From contig NZ_CP023540.1 of assembly GCF_003692615.1 (NCBI RefSeq), forward strand, positions 992,001 through 1,056,000: DNA of 64,000 bases. The letters are read 5' to 3'. How positions within the stretch are numbered: the first letter of the stretch is position 1; every line of letters begins with the position of its first letter. The notes under the pieces were generated by a model. That model made no database searches, had not been told where the DNA came from, and saw only the letters and a list, made by a program, of their open reading frames with translations. The translations under genes were made by a program, and so were the position numbers. Source of the DNA: Chryseobacterium sp. 6424. Lineage in GTDB: Bacteria; Bacteroidota; Bacteroidia; Flavobacteriales; Weeksellaceae. This document shows, piece by piece, positions 1 to 8,736 of this stretch.

Positions 1-20
1 TGCGGATCATCCTCAGCACG

Positions 21-44
21 AAAAAAAGCTCCGCACGGAGCTTT
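21..44 (-). terminator. Hairpin with T-run on the minus strand
   Basis: An 8-bp stem (AAAGCTCC at 25-32 with GGAGCTTT at 37-44) and a 4-base loop. The run of A at 21-27 reads as U on the minus strand, so termination is better supported leftward. On the plus strand the hairpin is followed only by a weak T-rich stretch and could end a gene lying before the window. Confidence 0.55.
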
Positions 45-79
45 CTGTATTTCAGCAAGTCAGCACATGATTTTATAGC

Positions 80-110
80 TTTGACTTCGCTGGATATTTC
101 ACTAAATTTG
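80..110 (+). promoter_or_regulatory. Promoter of uvrD/pcrA
   Basis: TTTG at 80-83 and TAAATTTG at 103-110 are separated by 19 bases, matching the Bacteroidota primary-sigma pattern (TTG/TTTG, then TAnnTTTG). The predicted transcript would start about 15 bases before the ATG at 133. Confidence 0.7.
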
Positions 111-132
111 TTGCCCAAAAATTTTTGCACAG

Positions 133-2460
133 ATGGATTATTTGAAAGGATTAAATGAAGCACAATATCAGGCCGTTACCACACTTGAAGGGCCGCTGAT
201 GGTGCTTGCTGGCGCCGGATCCGGGAAAACCCGGGTGCTTACGATGCGTATTGCCCACCTGATTACCAACCTGGTAGATCCTTTCAACATTCTTGCCCTT
301 ACCTTCACCAATAAAGCGGCGAAGGAAATGAAGGAACGTATCGCTAAAGTAGTAGGGCAAAGTGAAGCCCGATCACTTTGGATGGGCACATTCCACTCGG
401 TATTTGCCAGGATTCTCCGTAGTGAAGCTCATTATTTGGGGTTTCCCTCCAATTTCACGATTTACGATTCCCAGGACTCACTTAATGTGCTTAAAAAAGT
501 CTTGAAAGACCAGAATATTGATGCCGACCTTTATAAACCCAAAAAAGTATTGGCTCGCATCTCTAATTATAAAAACAACCTCATTACGGTAAAAGCCTAT
601 TTCAACAATCCGGAGCTTATCGAAGGCGATGAGCGCGCGAACATGAAGCACATGGGCACCATTTACCAAAAATATGTAGAAACCTGCTTCCGAAACGGCG
701 CGATGGATTTTGATGATCTGCTGCTGCGGACCAACGAATTGCTCACGCGTTTCCCGGAGGTCCTGGCAAAATACCAAGACCGTTTCCGGTACATATTGGT
801 TGATGAGTATCAGGATACCAACCATTCGCAGTACCTTATTGTAAAAGCGCTTGCTTCAAAATTCGAGAATATCTGTGTGGTAGGCGACGACGCGCAATCT
901 ATCTATTCCTTCCGTGGCGCTAATATCTACAACATCCTTAACTTCAAAAAAGACTACCCGGATGCCGTAACGGTTTCGCTGGAGCAAAACTACCGTTCCA
1001 CCCAAAACATTGTAAATGCAGCGAATGTTGTTATAGCCAAGAACGTTCAGCAGTTTAAGAAAAACGTTTTCAGTGATAATGAAGAAGGCGAAAAGATAAA
1101 AGTTTACCGTTCACTTTCTGATGCTGATGAGGCTAATTTCGTAGCGTCCAACATCTGGGAGCTTCACAATTCACAACAGCGCAGGTTTACAGATTTTGCC
1201 ATACTGTACCGAACCAACTCACAAACGCGTGCGTTTGAGGATGCTTTAAGAAGAAAAAACATCCCATACCGTGTATATGGCGGCCTGTCCTTCTATCAAA
1301 GGAAAGAGGTAAAAGACCTACTGGCTTACCTGCGGCTTCTGATTAATGAAAACGACAGCGAGGCACTAACCAGGATTATTAACTATCCGGCACGCGGCAT
1401 TGGCGAAACCACGCAGAATAAACTCATTGTTTTTGCGGACCGAAAAAATGTTCCGGTGACCGAAGTGCTTAATAATTTAGGGCATTATGCACCAGAACTT
1501 GGCCTGAATAATGGGATACTGACCAAACTTTCAGATTTTTGGGCGATGATTAAAGCTTTTCAGGTCATGCTGAAAACCGAAAACGCCTATCATGTAGCCA
1601 TGGAAGTGGCCAAACGCAGCGGACTTATTAAATTTCTGAAAGATGACCAAACACCTGAAGGAATTTCGCGCGTAGAAAACGTGCAGGAATTGATGAACTC
1701 CATGCAGGGATACATCGAGGAGCAGCAGCAGTTGGAAGACGGCGATCCATCATTATCAGGGTTTTTGGAGAATATCGCGCTCTCGGCCGATACCCAGAAC
1801 GATAAAAAAGAGGAAGGCGACCAGGTGTCGCTGATGACCATCCACCTTTCAAAAGGACTTGAATTTCCTGTGGTACATTTGGTTGGTTTAGAGGAAAATC
1901 TTTTTCCAAGTTTTATGAGTACTTCCACCCGCGAGGAAATAGAGGAAGAGCGGCGGCTGTTTTACGTTGCCCTTACCCGCGCCGAAAAGCAGGCGTACTT
2001 CACTTATGCGGTACAGCGTTTCCAATGGGGGAAAATTACCGATGCCGAACCTTCGCGCTTTCTGAGTGAAGTGGACCAGGAATATCTGGAGTTTATAAAT
2101 CCGGCCGTGGAAAGCCGTTTTGTCAATCATTCGGGGCTAAAGTCAAATATTTTTGATGATGGACCGGCTGAACCTAGATCTTTCCGCAAGAAAGATGATA
2201 AAAAGACCATCCAGCGCAGTGAACCACAACCCATCGCGCAAAACCTGAAACCCGTGGCTACCGCAAGGATCATCAACCCAAGTGGCGCTTCCTCAGAAAA
2301 TATTGAAGTAGGCGACCAGGTCCGTCACGACCGTTTTGGGGTAGGTGAAGTGTTGTTTTTAGACGGTACCGATCCGCAGAACATTAAGGCAAAAGTGAAA
2401 TTCCAGCATGAAGGGGAAAAGAATTTAATTTTAAAGTTTGCGAAGCTGACGAAGATTTAA
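133..2460 (+). CDS. uvrD: ATP-dependent DNA helicase UvrD/PcrA
   Basis: Superfamily 1A 3'-5' DNA helicase acting in nucleotide excision repair, mismatch repair and clearing of proteins from DNA. Motifs seen in order: Q motif LNEAQYQAV (residues 7-15), Walker A AGAGSGKT (26-33), the DExx box VDEYQDT, VVGDDAQSIYSFRGA, EQNYRST, and a late helicase motif LFYVALTRAEK. The 775-residue length fits the family. The last 50 residues (GDQVRHDRFGVGEV...) match the Tudor-like C-terminal domain that PcrA/UvrD uses to contact RNA polymerase, which suggests a role in transcription-coupled repair. It has its own promoter and is followed by convergent genes. UvrD, PcrA and Rep are hard to separate by eye, but the C-terminal domain favours UvrD/PcrA. 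Confidence 0.95.
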   Translation: MDYLKGLNEAQYQAVTTLEGPLMVLAGAGSGKTRVLTMRIAHLITNLVDPFNILALTFTNKAAKEMKERIAKVVGQSEARSLWMGTFHSVFARILRSEAHYLGFPSNFTIYDSQDSLNVLKKVLKDQNIDADLYKPKKVLARISNYKNNLITVKAYFNNPELIEGDERANMKHMGTIYQKYVETCFRNGAMDFDDLLLRTNELLTRFPEVLAKYQDRFRYILVDEYQDTNHSQYLIVKALASKFENICVVGDDAQSIYSFRGANIYNILNFKKDYPDAVTVSLEQNYRSTQNIVNAANVVIAKNVQQFKKNVFSDNEEGEKIKVYRSLSDADEANFVASNIWELHNSQQRRFTDFAILYRTNSQTRAFEDALRRKNIPYRVYGGLSFYQRKEVKDLLAYLRLLINENDSEALTRIINYPARGIGETTQNKLIVFADRKNVPVTEVLNNLGHYAPELGLNNGILTKLSDFWAMIKAFQVMLKTENAYHVAMEVAKRSGLIKFLKDDQTPEGISRVENVQELMNSMQGYIEEQQQLEDGDPSLSGFLENIALSADTQNDKKEEGDQVSLMTIHLSKGLEFPVVHLVGLEENLFPSFMSTSTREEIEEERRLFYVALTRAEKQAYFTYAVQRFQWGKITDAEPSRFLSEVDQEYLEFINPAVESRFVNHSGLKSNIFDDGPAEPRSFRKKDDKKTIQRSEPQPIAQNLKPVATARIINPSGASSENIEVGDQVRHDRFGVGEVLFLDGTDPQNIKAKVKFQHEGEKNLILKFAKLTKI

Positions 2461-2493
2461 TAGTGGCAATGCGAAGCTGCACGACCAAAGCTT

Positions 2494-2877
2494 TTACCTC
2501 ACCAATTCATCAAACAACCGCTCGAATGTTTGATCCAAATCCGTTGTTTTCCCCGGGTGTGGGCGCGAGGTCTGGATCACCGAGCTGCGCACTGCGGTAA
2601 GCCACCGGAATCTCTCGGGAATATCGAAACCAGCGATTTCGCCGCCTGTCTTATCACCGTTCGCCACCTGACGGAAATGATCAAGGTTTTTCTGTACCTC
2701 CTCATAATCGAGTTTTGAATGCATGAGTTGAAATTTCTTTGGGCACAGATGAAATTCAGCACGGATGTATTTTGCTTTTTTTGAAAACATTACCAGCCCG
2801 ATGTTAAAAAACTCTTCACGCTCTACCTTCGGTACAAGGCGGATCACAGCGTATTCGTAAATTTTAGGCTCTTGCAT
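2494..2877 (-). CDS. DUF3037 family protein
   Basis: A 127-residue protein recognised as DUF3037 by its opening (YEYAVIRLVPKVEREEFFNIGLVMF) and the charged helical remainder. No signal peptide or membrane segment is visible, so it should be cytosolic. Its start overlaps the 3' end of the HipA-like kinase gene by 14 bases, implying translational coupling. From family knowledge, DUF3037 genes are repeatedly found next to HipA-like kinase genes, but no biochemical function is known to me. It may be a partner or substrate of the kinase. The family call is good; the function is unknown. Confidence 0.8.
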   Translation of the reverse strand: MQEPKIYEYAVIRLVPKVEREEFFNIGLVMFSKKAKYIRAEFHLCPKKFQLMHSKLDYEEVQKNLDHFRQVANGDKTGGEIAGFDIPERFRWLTAVRSSVIQTSRPHPGKTTDLDQTFERLFDELVR

Positions 2878-3646
2878 TTTTTGCTTCGTTTACAAAGTTA
2901 GAGGAGTTTGCCAGGCGTGTCATCAGGAAGTTGAAATAAATATCCTTTATTTCTTCGGGGGAATCTTCAGTATCGTCCCATTCGAGCCATTCTGACGGGA
3001 TGAGGTCTACAATCTCGCGCAGATTGTGTTCATTCAGAACCGATTTTGCGAACGTATCGGCCTCATCAAGCGCAGCAGCCTGCGACAGCAATACATGGTC
3101 TTTAATGTAACTGAAGGGGCTTAACGCGTGTCTTTCGAAATTCATCCACGAATGATGGAAGTAGAAGGATGCGCCATTATCAATCACCCAAAGCTCCTTG
3201 TGCCACATTAGCAGGTTCGTGTTTTTATGTGTACGGTCGATGTTCGTGATAAACGCATCAAGCCATACGATTTTTGAAGCCAGTAAGGGATCAATTTTTA
3301 CCGAAGAATCGTAAGCGATTGCGCCTGAGAGAAAATGCAGCGCCAAATTCAGTCCTTCGGAGAATTTCAGCAGATCCTGAATTTCTTCGTCTGCTTCGGT
3401 CCTGCCGAAATCCACATCAAGATGGGCAAATACCAGCTCCGGAATTTGAAGTCCGAGAAGTTCTGCGATTTTGCCGCCTAAAAGTTCAGAGATCAACATT
3501 TTTACGCCATGGCCGGCACCGCGGAATTTCAGGACGTATTTAAAATCGTCATCCGCCTCAGCAAGCGCAGGCAGCGAGCCGCCCTCGCGAAGTGGCAGTA
3601 TGTAGCGCATCACAGTTACGGTACGCAAAGATAAATCGTGGCTCAT
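2864..3646 (-). CDS. HipA-like kinase domain protein
   Basis: A 260-residue protein with the fold signature of HipA/PI3K-like kinases. An N-terminal nucleotide-binding region (YVLKFRGAGHGVKMLISELLGG) is followed by the catalytic loop NIDRTHKNTNLL and the metal-binding segment WVIDNGASF. The catalytic Asp of NIDR and the Asp of IDNG are both present, so it could be active. It is shorter than canonical HipA (about 440 residues), lacks the HipA N-terminal subdomain, and has no HipB-type helix-turn-helix gene beside it. Its partner is the overlapping DUF3037 gene, and it lies 23 bases behind rlmH, probably on one transcript. In HipA the target is glutamyl-tRNA synthetase; here the target is unknown. 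Confidence 0.8.
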   Translation of the reverse strand: MSHDLSLRTVTVMRYILPLREGGSLPALAEADDDFKYVLKFRGAGHGVKMLISELLGGKIAELLGLQIPELVFAHLDVDFGRTEADEEIQDLLKFSEGLNLALHFLSGAIAYDSSVKIDPLLASKIVWLDAFITNIDRTHKNTNLLMWHKELWVIDNGASFYFHHSWMNFERHALSPFSYIKDHVLLSQAAALDEADTFAKSVLNEHNLREIVDLIPSEWLEWDDTEDSPEEIKDIYFNFLMTRLANSSNFVNEAKNARA

Positions 3647-3669
3647 GAAACAAATCTACTCATTAAAAA

Positions 3670-4143
3670 TTAATCGTTGTGGTAAGGTTTTCCCTGCAAG
3701 ATTTGGTCGGCACGGTAAAGTTGCTCTACAATGAAAAGGCGGATCATCTGATGCGTGAAAGTCATTTTCGACAGCGAGATTTTCTCGTTCGCACGCTGAT
3801 GGATTTCTTCAGAAAAACCGTATGCGCCACCGATGAATAGAGAGACTTTCTTGATAGAAGAATTCATCCATCCATCAATCTTTGCGGCAAATTCGCGGCT
3901 GGTAAACTGCTTGCCTTTTTCATCGAGCAGGATAACAAGATCCGTACTTTCGGTATGTTGAAGAAAGAGTTTTGCCTCTTCTTTTTTCAGCAGTTCGGGT
4001 GACAGGCTTCTGGCGTTTTTGACATCAGGTATCTGGATGAAGTCGAAGTTCCAGTGCTTGGGCAAGCGGTTTTGGTAGTAGTGCACAAGTGCGGTGATTT
4101 CTTTGTCATCGGTTTTGCCGATACACACTAAATTGATTCTCAT
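3670..4143 (-). CDS. rlmH: 23S rRNA (pseudouridine1915-N3)-methyltransferase RlmH
   Basis: A SPOUT-class methyltransferase that methylates N3 of pseudouridine 1915 in helix 69 of 23S rRNA, acting on assembled 70S ribosomes. The 157-residue length is standard. The SAM-binding knot is seen in LFIGGAYGFSEEI and the conserved C-terminal segment in MTFTHQMIRLFIVEQLYRA and GKPYHN. A TATATTTG box lies just upstream. It is the first gene of a probable three-gene minus-strand transcript with the HipA-like kinase and DUF3037 genes. Confidence 0.96.
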   Translation of the reverse strand: MRINLVCIGKTDDKEITALVHYYQNRLPKHWNFDFIQIPDVKNARSLSPELLKKEEAKLFLQHTESTDLVILLDEKGKQFTSREFAAKIDGWMNSSIKKVSLFIGGAYGFSEEIHQRANEKISLSKMTFTHQMIRLFIVEQLYRADQILQGKPYHND

Positions 4144-4161
4144 TTCTTACCTTTGGGCCTG

Positions 4162-4169
4162 CAAATATA
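4162..4169 (-). promoter_or_regulatory. -7 box of rlmH
   Basis: TATATTTG on the minus strand, 19 bases before the rlmH start codon. The divergent brkB start lies only 31 bases from the rlmH start, so a plus-strand promoter for that gene must overlap this one or lie inside rlmH. Confidence 0.6.
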
Positions 4170-4174
4170 GATTA

Positions 4175-5167
4175 ATGGGCATTAAAACTCCTAAATTCCT
4201 GCTGAAAATCCATGCGTATCTGGATGACTTACACATCCCTTTTTTGGGCATTTCGTTGTGGAAAATGTTTGAAATTTATGGGCAGGGAGTTTTCAAGATG
4301 CAGATCGGGCGCAGCGCGGCGAGTATTTCGTGGAGTTTTTTTCTGAGTCTTTTCCCCTTCATTCTGTTTCTTCTTTCTTTACTGCCGTATTTGCCACATT
4401 ACGATAAGCTGCAGTTTTATATTTTTGAGGTGCTGATGTACAATATCTTTCCGGCACATATTCAGCAGGATATTACTTCATATATTCAGGGATACATCAT
4501 CCCGAACATGAAGAACATTAGCAACCTGACGATTATTTTCGCGATGGTTTTCGCGGTGAACGGTACGCATTCGCTCATCAATGGTTTTAACCTAAACACC
4601 AATCTGCAAAGAGGTGTAGTGAAGGAATATCTGGTGGCGTTTGCGATTACCATTGCTTTTGTGATACTTATTATTGCCTCGCTGCTGGGCGTGTATTACA
4701 GTGAGGTGGTGCTGAAGCTCTTCACCCCAGAAATCAACATCTCGTGGTTTGTGAAGAACATGAGCAGGATTATCGGTTTTATTTCGTTTCCGGTATTTTA
4801 TCTTATTTTGCTGGCGCTATTCTATTGGGTGGGCTGTCTTAAGATTACCTCTTTCAAACAGGCATTGCCAGGTGCCATACTCACCACGGTACTTTTTGTG
4901 GTTCTTACTTATATCTTCGCCATCTATGTGCGCGATTTTGCCCGCTATAACGTACTGTATGGCTCTATCGGGACCATCATTCTGGTAATGGTATGGGTGA
5001 ATATTAACATCATTCTTATCCTTTTGGGTAATGAACTGAATATTGCCATTAAAAAGGTTCGTGTTGAGAAAATGATCGCGGATGAAATGATCGGTGCCAC
5101 TCAGAATTTCGCTACCGAATTACCCGGCTTGGATGATCCCGATGAGGCGCATACCATCAAAGCCTAA
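4175..5167 (+). CDS. YihY/BrkB family inner-membrane protein
   Basis: A polytopic membrane protein of about 330 residues with roughly six hydrophobic segments. Family features include FKMQIGRSAASISWSFFLSLFPF near the N-terminus, YSEVVLKL in the middle and YGSIGTIILVMVWVNINIILILLGNELN near the end. The family was once called ribonuclease BN, which is wrong for these members; its role in envelope function or transport is unproven. I chose the ATG at 4175 because an upstream in-frame ATG at 4094 would lie inside divergent rlmH and add 27 atypical residues. Its stop codon overlaps the convergent nhaA stop by a few bases. Confidence 0.85.
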   Translation: MGIKTPKFLLKIHAYLDDLHIPFLGISLWKMFEIYGQGVFKMQIGRSAASISWSFFLSLFPFILFLLSLLPYLPHYDKLQFYIFEVLMYNIFPAHIQQDITSYIQGYIIPNMKNISNLTIIFAMVFAVNGTHSLINGFNLNTNLQRGVVKEYLVAFAITIAFVILIIASLLGVYYSEVVLKLFTPEINISWFVKNMSRIIGFISFPVFYLILLALFYWVGCLKITSFKQALPGAILTTVLFVVLTYIFAIYVRDFARYNVLYGSIGTIILVMVWVNINIILILLGNELNIAIKKVRVEKMIADEMIGATQNFATELPGLDDPDEAHTIKA

Positions 5168-6336
5168 ATATCTTCTTTGTTTTTCTTCCCAAGGATTCTG
5201 AGGATTATATATCCGCTGAAACCTGCGATCAGGGAGGCGACGAGGATGGCAAATTTTGCCTCATCCTGTATTTCCGCATGACCTTTGAACGAAAGTAACG
5301 CGATGAAGATGGACATCGTGAAGCCAATACCCGCCAGCAACGCTGTACCGATCATCTGTGGCCAAGTGCTTCGGATAGGTAAACTGCTTATTTTTAATTT
5401 TATGGAAAGCCATGAAAAGAAGCTGATCCCAACCATCTTTCCTACCACAAGCCCAAAGATGATGCCGTAACCCAAACTGCTGAAAAGTCCTTCTAACATA
5501 CCGGCTTTGAAGGTGATATTCGTGTTGGCTAGCGCAAACAAAGGCATAATAAGGAAGTTAACAGGCAGGTGTAATTTTTGTTCGAGTTTTTCAAGTGGGG
5601 AAATCTCGGTTACTGAAACATTTGTAGGAATGGTAAAGGCCAGCAGCACCCCCGCAATCGTCGCATGAATGCCCGAATGATGCATGAAATACCAAAGCAA
5701 CAAGCCCGGAATGATATACAAAATGTGTCGCGTAACTTTTAGATAATTCAGAAGGATAAGCACCAGTACCATTACAGCACTCAGCCCCAAATATTCATAA
5801 TGCAGTTGATCCGTATAGAAAAGGGCGATGACCACAATTGCCCCCAGATCATCTACAATAGCCAATGCTGCCAGGAATATCTTAAGTGAAACCGGCACTC
5901 TTTTGCCAAGCAGCGAGAGGATCGCAAGCGAGAAGGCAATATCGGTGGCCATTGGGATGGCCCAGCCTTTTGCATAAGGTGTGCCTTGATTGAATAAAGA
6001 ATAAATCACCGCAGGAACTACCATCCCGCCTAACGCCGCCACAATGGGCAAGGAGGCATTCTTAAAACTCGAAAGTTCCCCTTCCACAATTTCGCGCTTG
6101 ATCTCGAGGCCGACCAGTAAAAAGAAAATCGCCATCAAACCATCGTTAATCCAAATGCTGAGCGCATAATTCAGTCCGAAAGTGTTGGTGCCGACAGAAG
6201 TATCCAGAAGGTGTTGGAAAGATGTAGCCCACGGCGAATTTGCAATGAGCAATGATGTGATCACGCAAATGATCAGTAAAATACCGGAGGACTGCGAGCT
6301 GTGCAGGAATTTCTTGAAATAATTGGTAATCAGCAT
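5164..6336 (-). CDS. nhaA: Na+/H+ antiporter NhaA
   Basis: A secondary transporter exchanging internal Na+ (or Li+) for external protons, used in pH and salt homeostasis. Its 390 residues match the family length. The functional Asp pair is visible in LAIVDDLGAIVVIALF, and the family segments MAIFFLLVGLEIKREIVEGELSS and GWAIPMATDIAFSLAILSLLG are present, with about 11-12 hydrophobic segments. It starts 8 bases after the spoT stop, so the two are probably co-transcribed, which would link salt/pH tolerance with the stringent-response gene. Confidence 0.96.
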   Translation of the reverse strand: MLITNYFKKFLHSSQSSGILLIICVITSLLIANSPWATSFQHLLDTSVGTNTFGLNYALSIWINDGLMAIFFLLVGLEIKREIVEGELSSFKNASLPIVAALGGMVVPAVIYSLFNQGTPYAKGWAIPMATDIAFSLAILSLLGKRVPVSLKIFLAALAIVDDLGAIVVIALFYTDQLHYEYLGLSAVMVLVLILLNYLKVTRHILYIIPGLLLWYFMHHSGIHATIAGVLLAFTIPTNVSVTEISPLEKLEQKLHLPVNFLIMPLFALANTNITFKAGMLEGLFSSLGYGIIFGLVVGKMVGISFFSWLSIKLKISSLPIRSTWPQMIGTALLAGIGFTMSIFIALLSFKGHAEIQDEAKFAILVASLIAGFSGYIILRILGKKNKEDI

Positions 6337-6344
6337 ATTGTATA

Positions 6345-8549
6345 TTAAAGTCGTTTTACGCGCGAAACGCCGTTGATGTTTTTCAGTTGTTTGAAGGTTT
6401 CCTCAAGCTGGCTCTTGTTGCGCACTTCCATATTGATGTTGCCGATAAAGATCCCGTTGTTAGATTCTATCGACATGCTCTTCATATCCATGTTCATGGA
6501 GTTGCTGATGACCGCCGTGATGTCATTAATCATGCCCATACGGTCAAGTCCTTCGATTTCGATCTTTATCCTGTTTTTGAAGCTTTCTTCATTCACCCAT
6601 TTAGCAGGCAGCACCCTGTAATCGTACTGCGCGCGAAGGTTGATGGCGTTCGGGCAATTATCGTTATGCACTTTTATACCATCAGAAATAGTAATGAAAC
6701 CAAAGATTCGGTCGCCAGGGATCACGGTGCAGCATTTCGAGAAGGTATAGTTCATCTTTTCTTCATCCTTCCCAAAAACGATCAAATCAAGATTGGTGTC
6801 CGGCAGGCCGTGGAGGACCTCGTTCTTGGAAGGTGACTTGCGAAAGCGCTGAATGAAGTTGCTGAGTAAGCCTTTCCCTTCGGTATATTTCTTAATATCG
6901 CTGATGTCTAAACTGCCGTTCTGGAAACTCAGGAAAAGGTCCTGCGAGGTTTTCAGGTTGAAGAATTTCTGCATTTTATTAATCTCCTCATCGTTGAAAT
7001 TAAGTTTTGCATGGCGCATTTTCCTCTGAAGAATTTCTTTACCCTCTTCAGCGAGCGTGTTTTTTTCAGAATTTAAGATAGCTTTAATCTTCGATTTGGC
7101 CTTGGAGGTAACTACAAACTCCAGCCAGTCGGCTTTTGGCTTTTGGTTTTGCGAAGAAAGGATGTCCACCTGGTCCCCATTCTGCAAAACGTAAGAAATA
7201 GGCACCAGTTTACCGTTCACCTTTGCGCCGAGACATTTCGTCCCAAGATCTGAGTGTACGGAAAAGGCAAAATCCAGCGCGGTAGAACCAATGGGTAAGA
7301 TCTTGATCTCACCTTTTGGCGTAAACACAAATACTTCTTTGGAGTATAGGTTCAGCTTGATGTTATCCAGCAGTTCGGTGGTGGTCAGTGATTGTTGATT
7401 TTCTAGGACTTCACGTATTTCTGTTACCCATTTCTCGAAGTTTTTTTCGTCAGAATTCTGCCGGAAACCTTCTTTGTATTTATAATGCGCAGCGACGCCC
7501 TTTTCAGCAATATCATCCATCCTTTCTGAACGAATCTGTACTTCAATCCATTTCTTATCAGGGCCCAAAACGGTCAGGTGAAGACTTTCGTAACCTGTAG
7601 ATCGCGGCCTCGAGATCCAGTCGCGCATCCGCTGCGGATTGCTGTGATAGAGGTCTGTAACGATAGAATAGATTTTCCAGGCCAGGAATTTTTCGTTCTT
7701 GGCATCAGAACGGTAAATGATCCGGATCGCGTAATTGTCGTAAACCTCATCGAAGGTAACACCCTGTTTGAGCATTTTCCGATAAATCGACGAGATCGCC
7801 TTCGCCCGCCCTTTGATGGAGAAGTTAAGTCCTTCCGCACTCAGTTGTTCAGATACTTCTTTTTTAAACTCTTCGATGTAACGTTCGCGGCTTTCCTTAG
7901 CAAGCTCTAGTTTTCTCGAAATGTCGTAATAAACTTCCGCATTATTGAACTTCAGCGAAAGGTCTTCCAACTCAGATTTAATGTTATACAGTCCCAAACG
8001 GTGCGCGAGTGGTGCGTAAATATATACCGTTTCTGAGGCAATTTTTTTCTGTTTATCCGGCGACATGCTTTCCAGTGTGCGCATGTTGTGCAAACGGTCG
8101 GCGATCTTAATCAAAATCACCCGGAAATCTTCGGATAATGTCAGCAGCAGTTTACGGTAATTTTCAGACTGTATCGAGATGTTCTGGTGGTTCATCACCG
8201 ATATTTTCGTGAGCCCGTTTACGATGTTGGCAATCTTCTCGCCGAACCGTTTCCGCAAGTCCTCATAAGTATAATCTGAGTCTTCTACCACGTCGTGTAA
8301 CAGCGCGCACGCGATGGATGTGGCACCAAGACCGATTTCGTTGGCGACTATTTTTGCCACTTCAATCGGGTGATAAATATAAGGCTCACCTGTCTTTCGC
8401 CGTTGGTCTTTGTGGGCATCAAGGGCGATATCGAACGCCTTGCGGATCAGTTTGTTCTGTTCTTCATCAAGTGTTCGGTAGGTGTTGGAAATGAGGTCTT
8501 TATAGCGAGCGAGTATTTCCTTATTTTCCTGTTCTAGATCGTAAACCAT
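6345..8549 (-). CDS. spoT: Bifunctional (p)ppGpp synthetase/hydrolase, RelA/SpoT family
   Basis: A long RSH protein of 734 residues. The order is an N-terminal HD hydrolase domain (ACALLHDVVEDSDYTYEDL and IKIADRLHNMRTL), a synthetase domain (YRKMLKQGVTFDEVYDNYAIRIIY and SRPRSTGYESLHLTV), a TGS domain (VFVFTPKGEIKILPIGSTALDFAF), a linker with CCTVIPGD, and a C-terminal ACT domain. An intact HD motif implies hydrolase activity and an intact synthetase region implies synthesis, as in the single Rel-type enzyme of many Bacteroidota. nhaA follows 8 bases later. No clear TAnnTTTG box was seen in the 187-base upstream gap. Confidence 0.95.
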   Translation of the reverse strand: MVYDLEQENKEILARYKDLISNTYRTLDEEQNKLIRKAFDIALDAHKDQRRKTGEPYIYHPIEVAKIVANEIGLGATSIACALLHDVVEDSDYTYEDLRKRFGEKIANIVNGLTKISVMNHQNISIQSENYRKLLLTLSEDFRVILIKIADRLHNMRTLESMSPDKQKKIASETVYIYAPLAHRLGLYNIKSELEDLSLKFNNAEVYYDISRKLELAKESRERYIEEFKKEVSEQLSAEGLNFSIKGRAKAISSIYRKMLKQGVTFDEVYDNYAIRIIYRSDAKNEKFLAWKIYSIVTDLYHSNPQRMRDWISRPRSTGYESLHLTVLGPDKKWIEVQIRSERMDDIAEKGVAAHYKYKEGFRQNSDEKNFEKWVTEIREVLENQQSLTTTELLDNIKLNLYSKEVFVFTPKGEIKILPIGSTALDFAFSVHSDLGTKCLGAKVNGKLVPISYVLQNGDQVDILSSQNQKPKADWLEFVVTSKAKSKIKAILNSEKNTLAEEGKEILQRKMRHAKLNFNDEEINKMQKFFNLKTSQDLFLSFQNGSLDISDIKKYTEGKGLLSNFIQRFRKSPSKNEVLHGLPDTNLDLIVFGKDEEKMNYTFSKCCTVIPGDRIFGFITISDGIKVHNDNCPNAINLRAQYDYRVLPAKWVNEESFKNRIKIEIEGLDRMGMINDITAVISNSMNMDMKSMSIESNNGIFIGNINMEVRNKSQLEETFKQLKNINGVSRVKRL

Positions 8550-8714
8550 GTAAGAAATTGCTTTGATGTAACGAAAATATGTAAAAATAGAGATTTTTTC
8601 AGGGATTTGACTTAAAAATCAATGCCAAACCCAAATTAAACAATAGGTATGATGGATTTTTGTTGACGCAAGTATATTGGCGCTTTACTGCTGAACCCAA
8701 AATTTTTAAATCAT

Positions 8715-8722
8715 TATATTTG
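8715..8722 (+). promoter_or_regulatory. -7 box of dacB
   Basis: TATATTTG lies 14 bases before the dacB ATG. No clean -33 TTG was found at the expected spacing. The rest of the 8550-8736 gap is AT-rich without another recognisable element. Confidence 0.55.
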
Positions 8723-8736
8723 AAAATAAAAAATAC

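Noticed and set aside
2494..3646. Canonical HipBA toxin-antitoxin locus
   Set aside because: There is no HipB-type helix-turn-helix gene, and the kinase lacks the full HipA architecture; it is reported instead as a HipA-like/DUF3037 pair.
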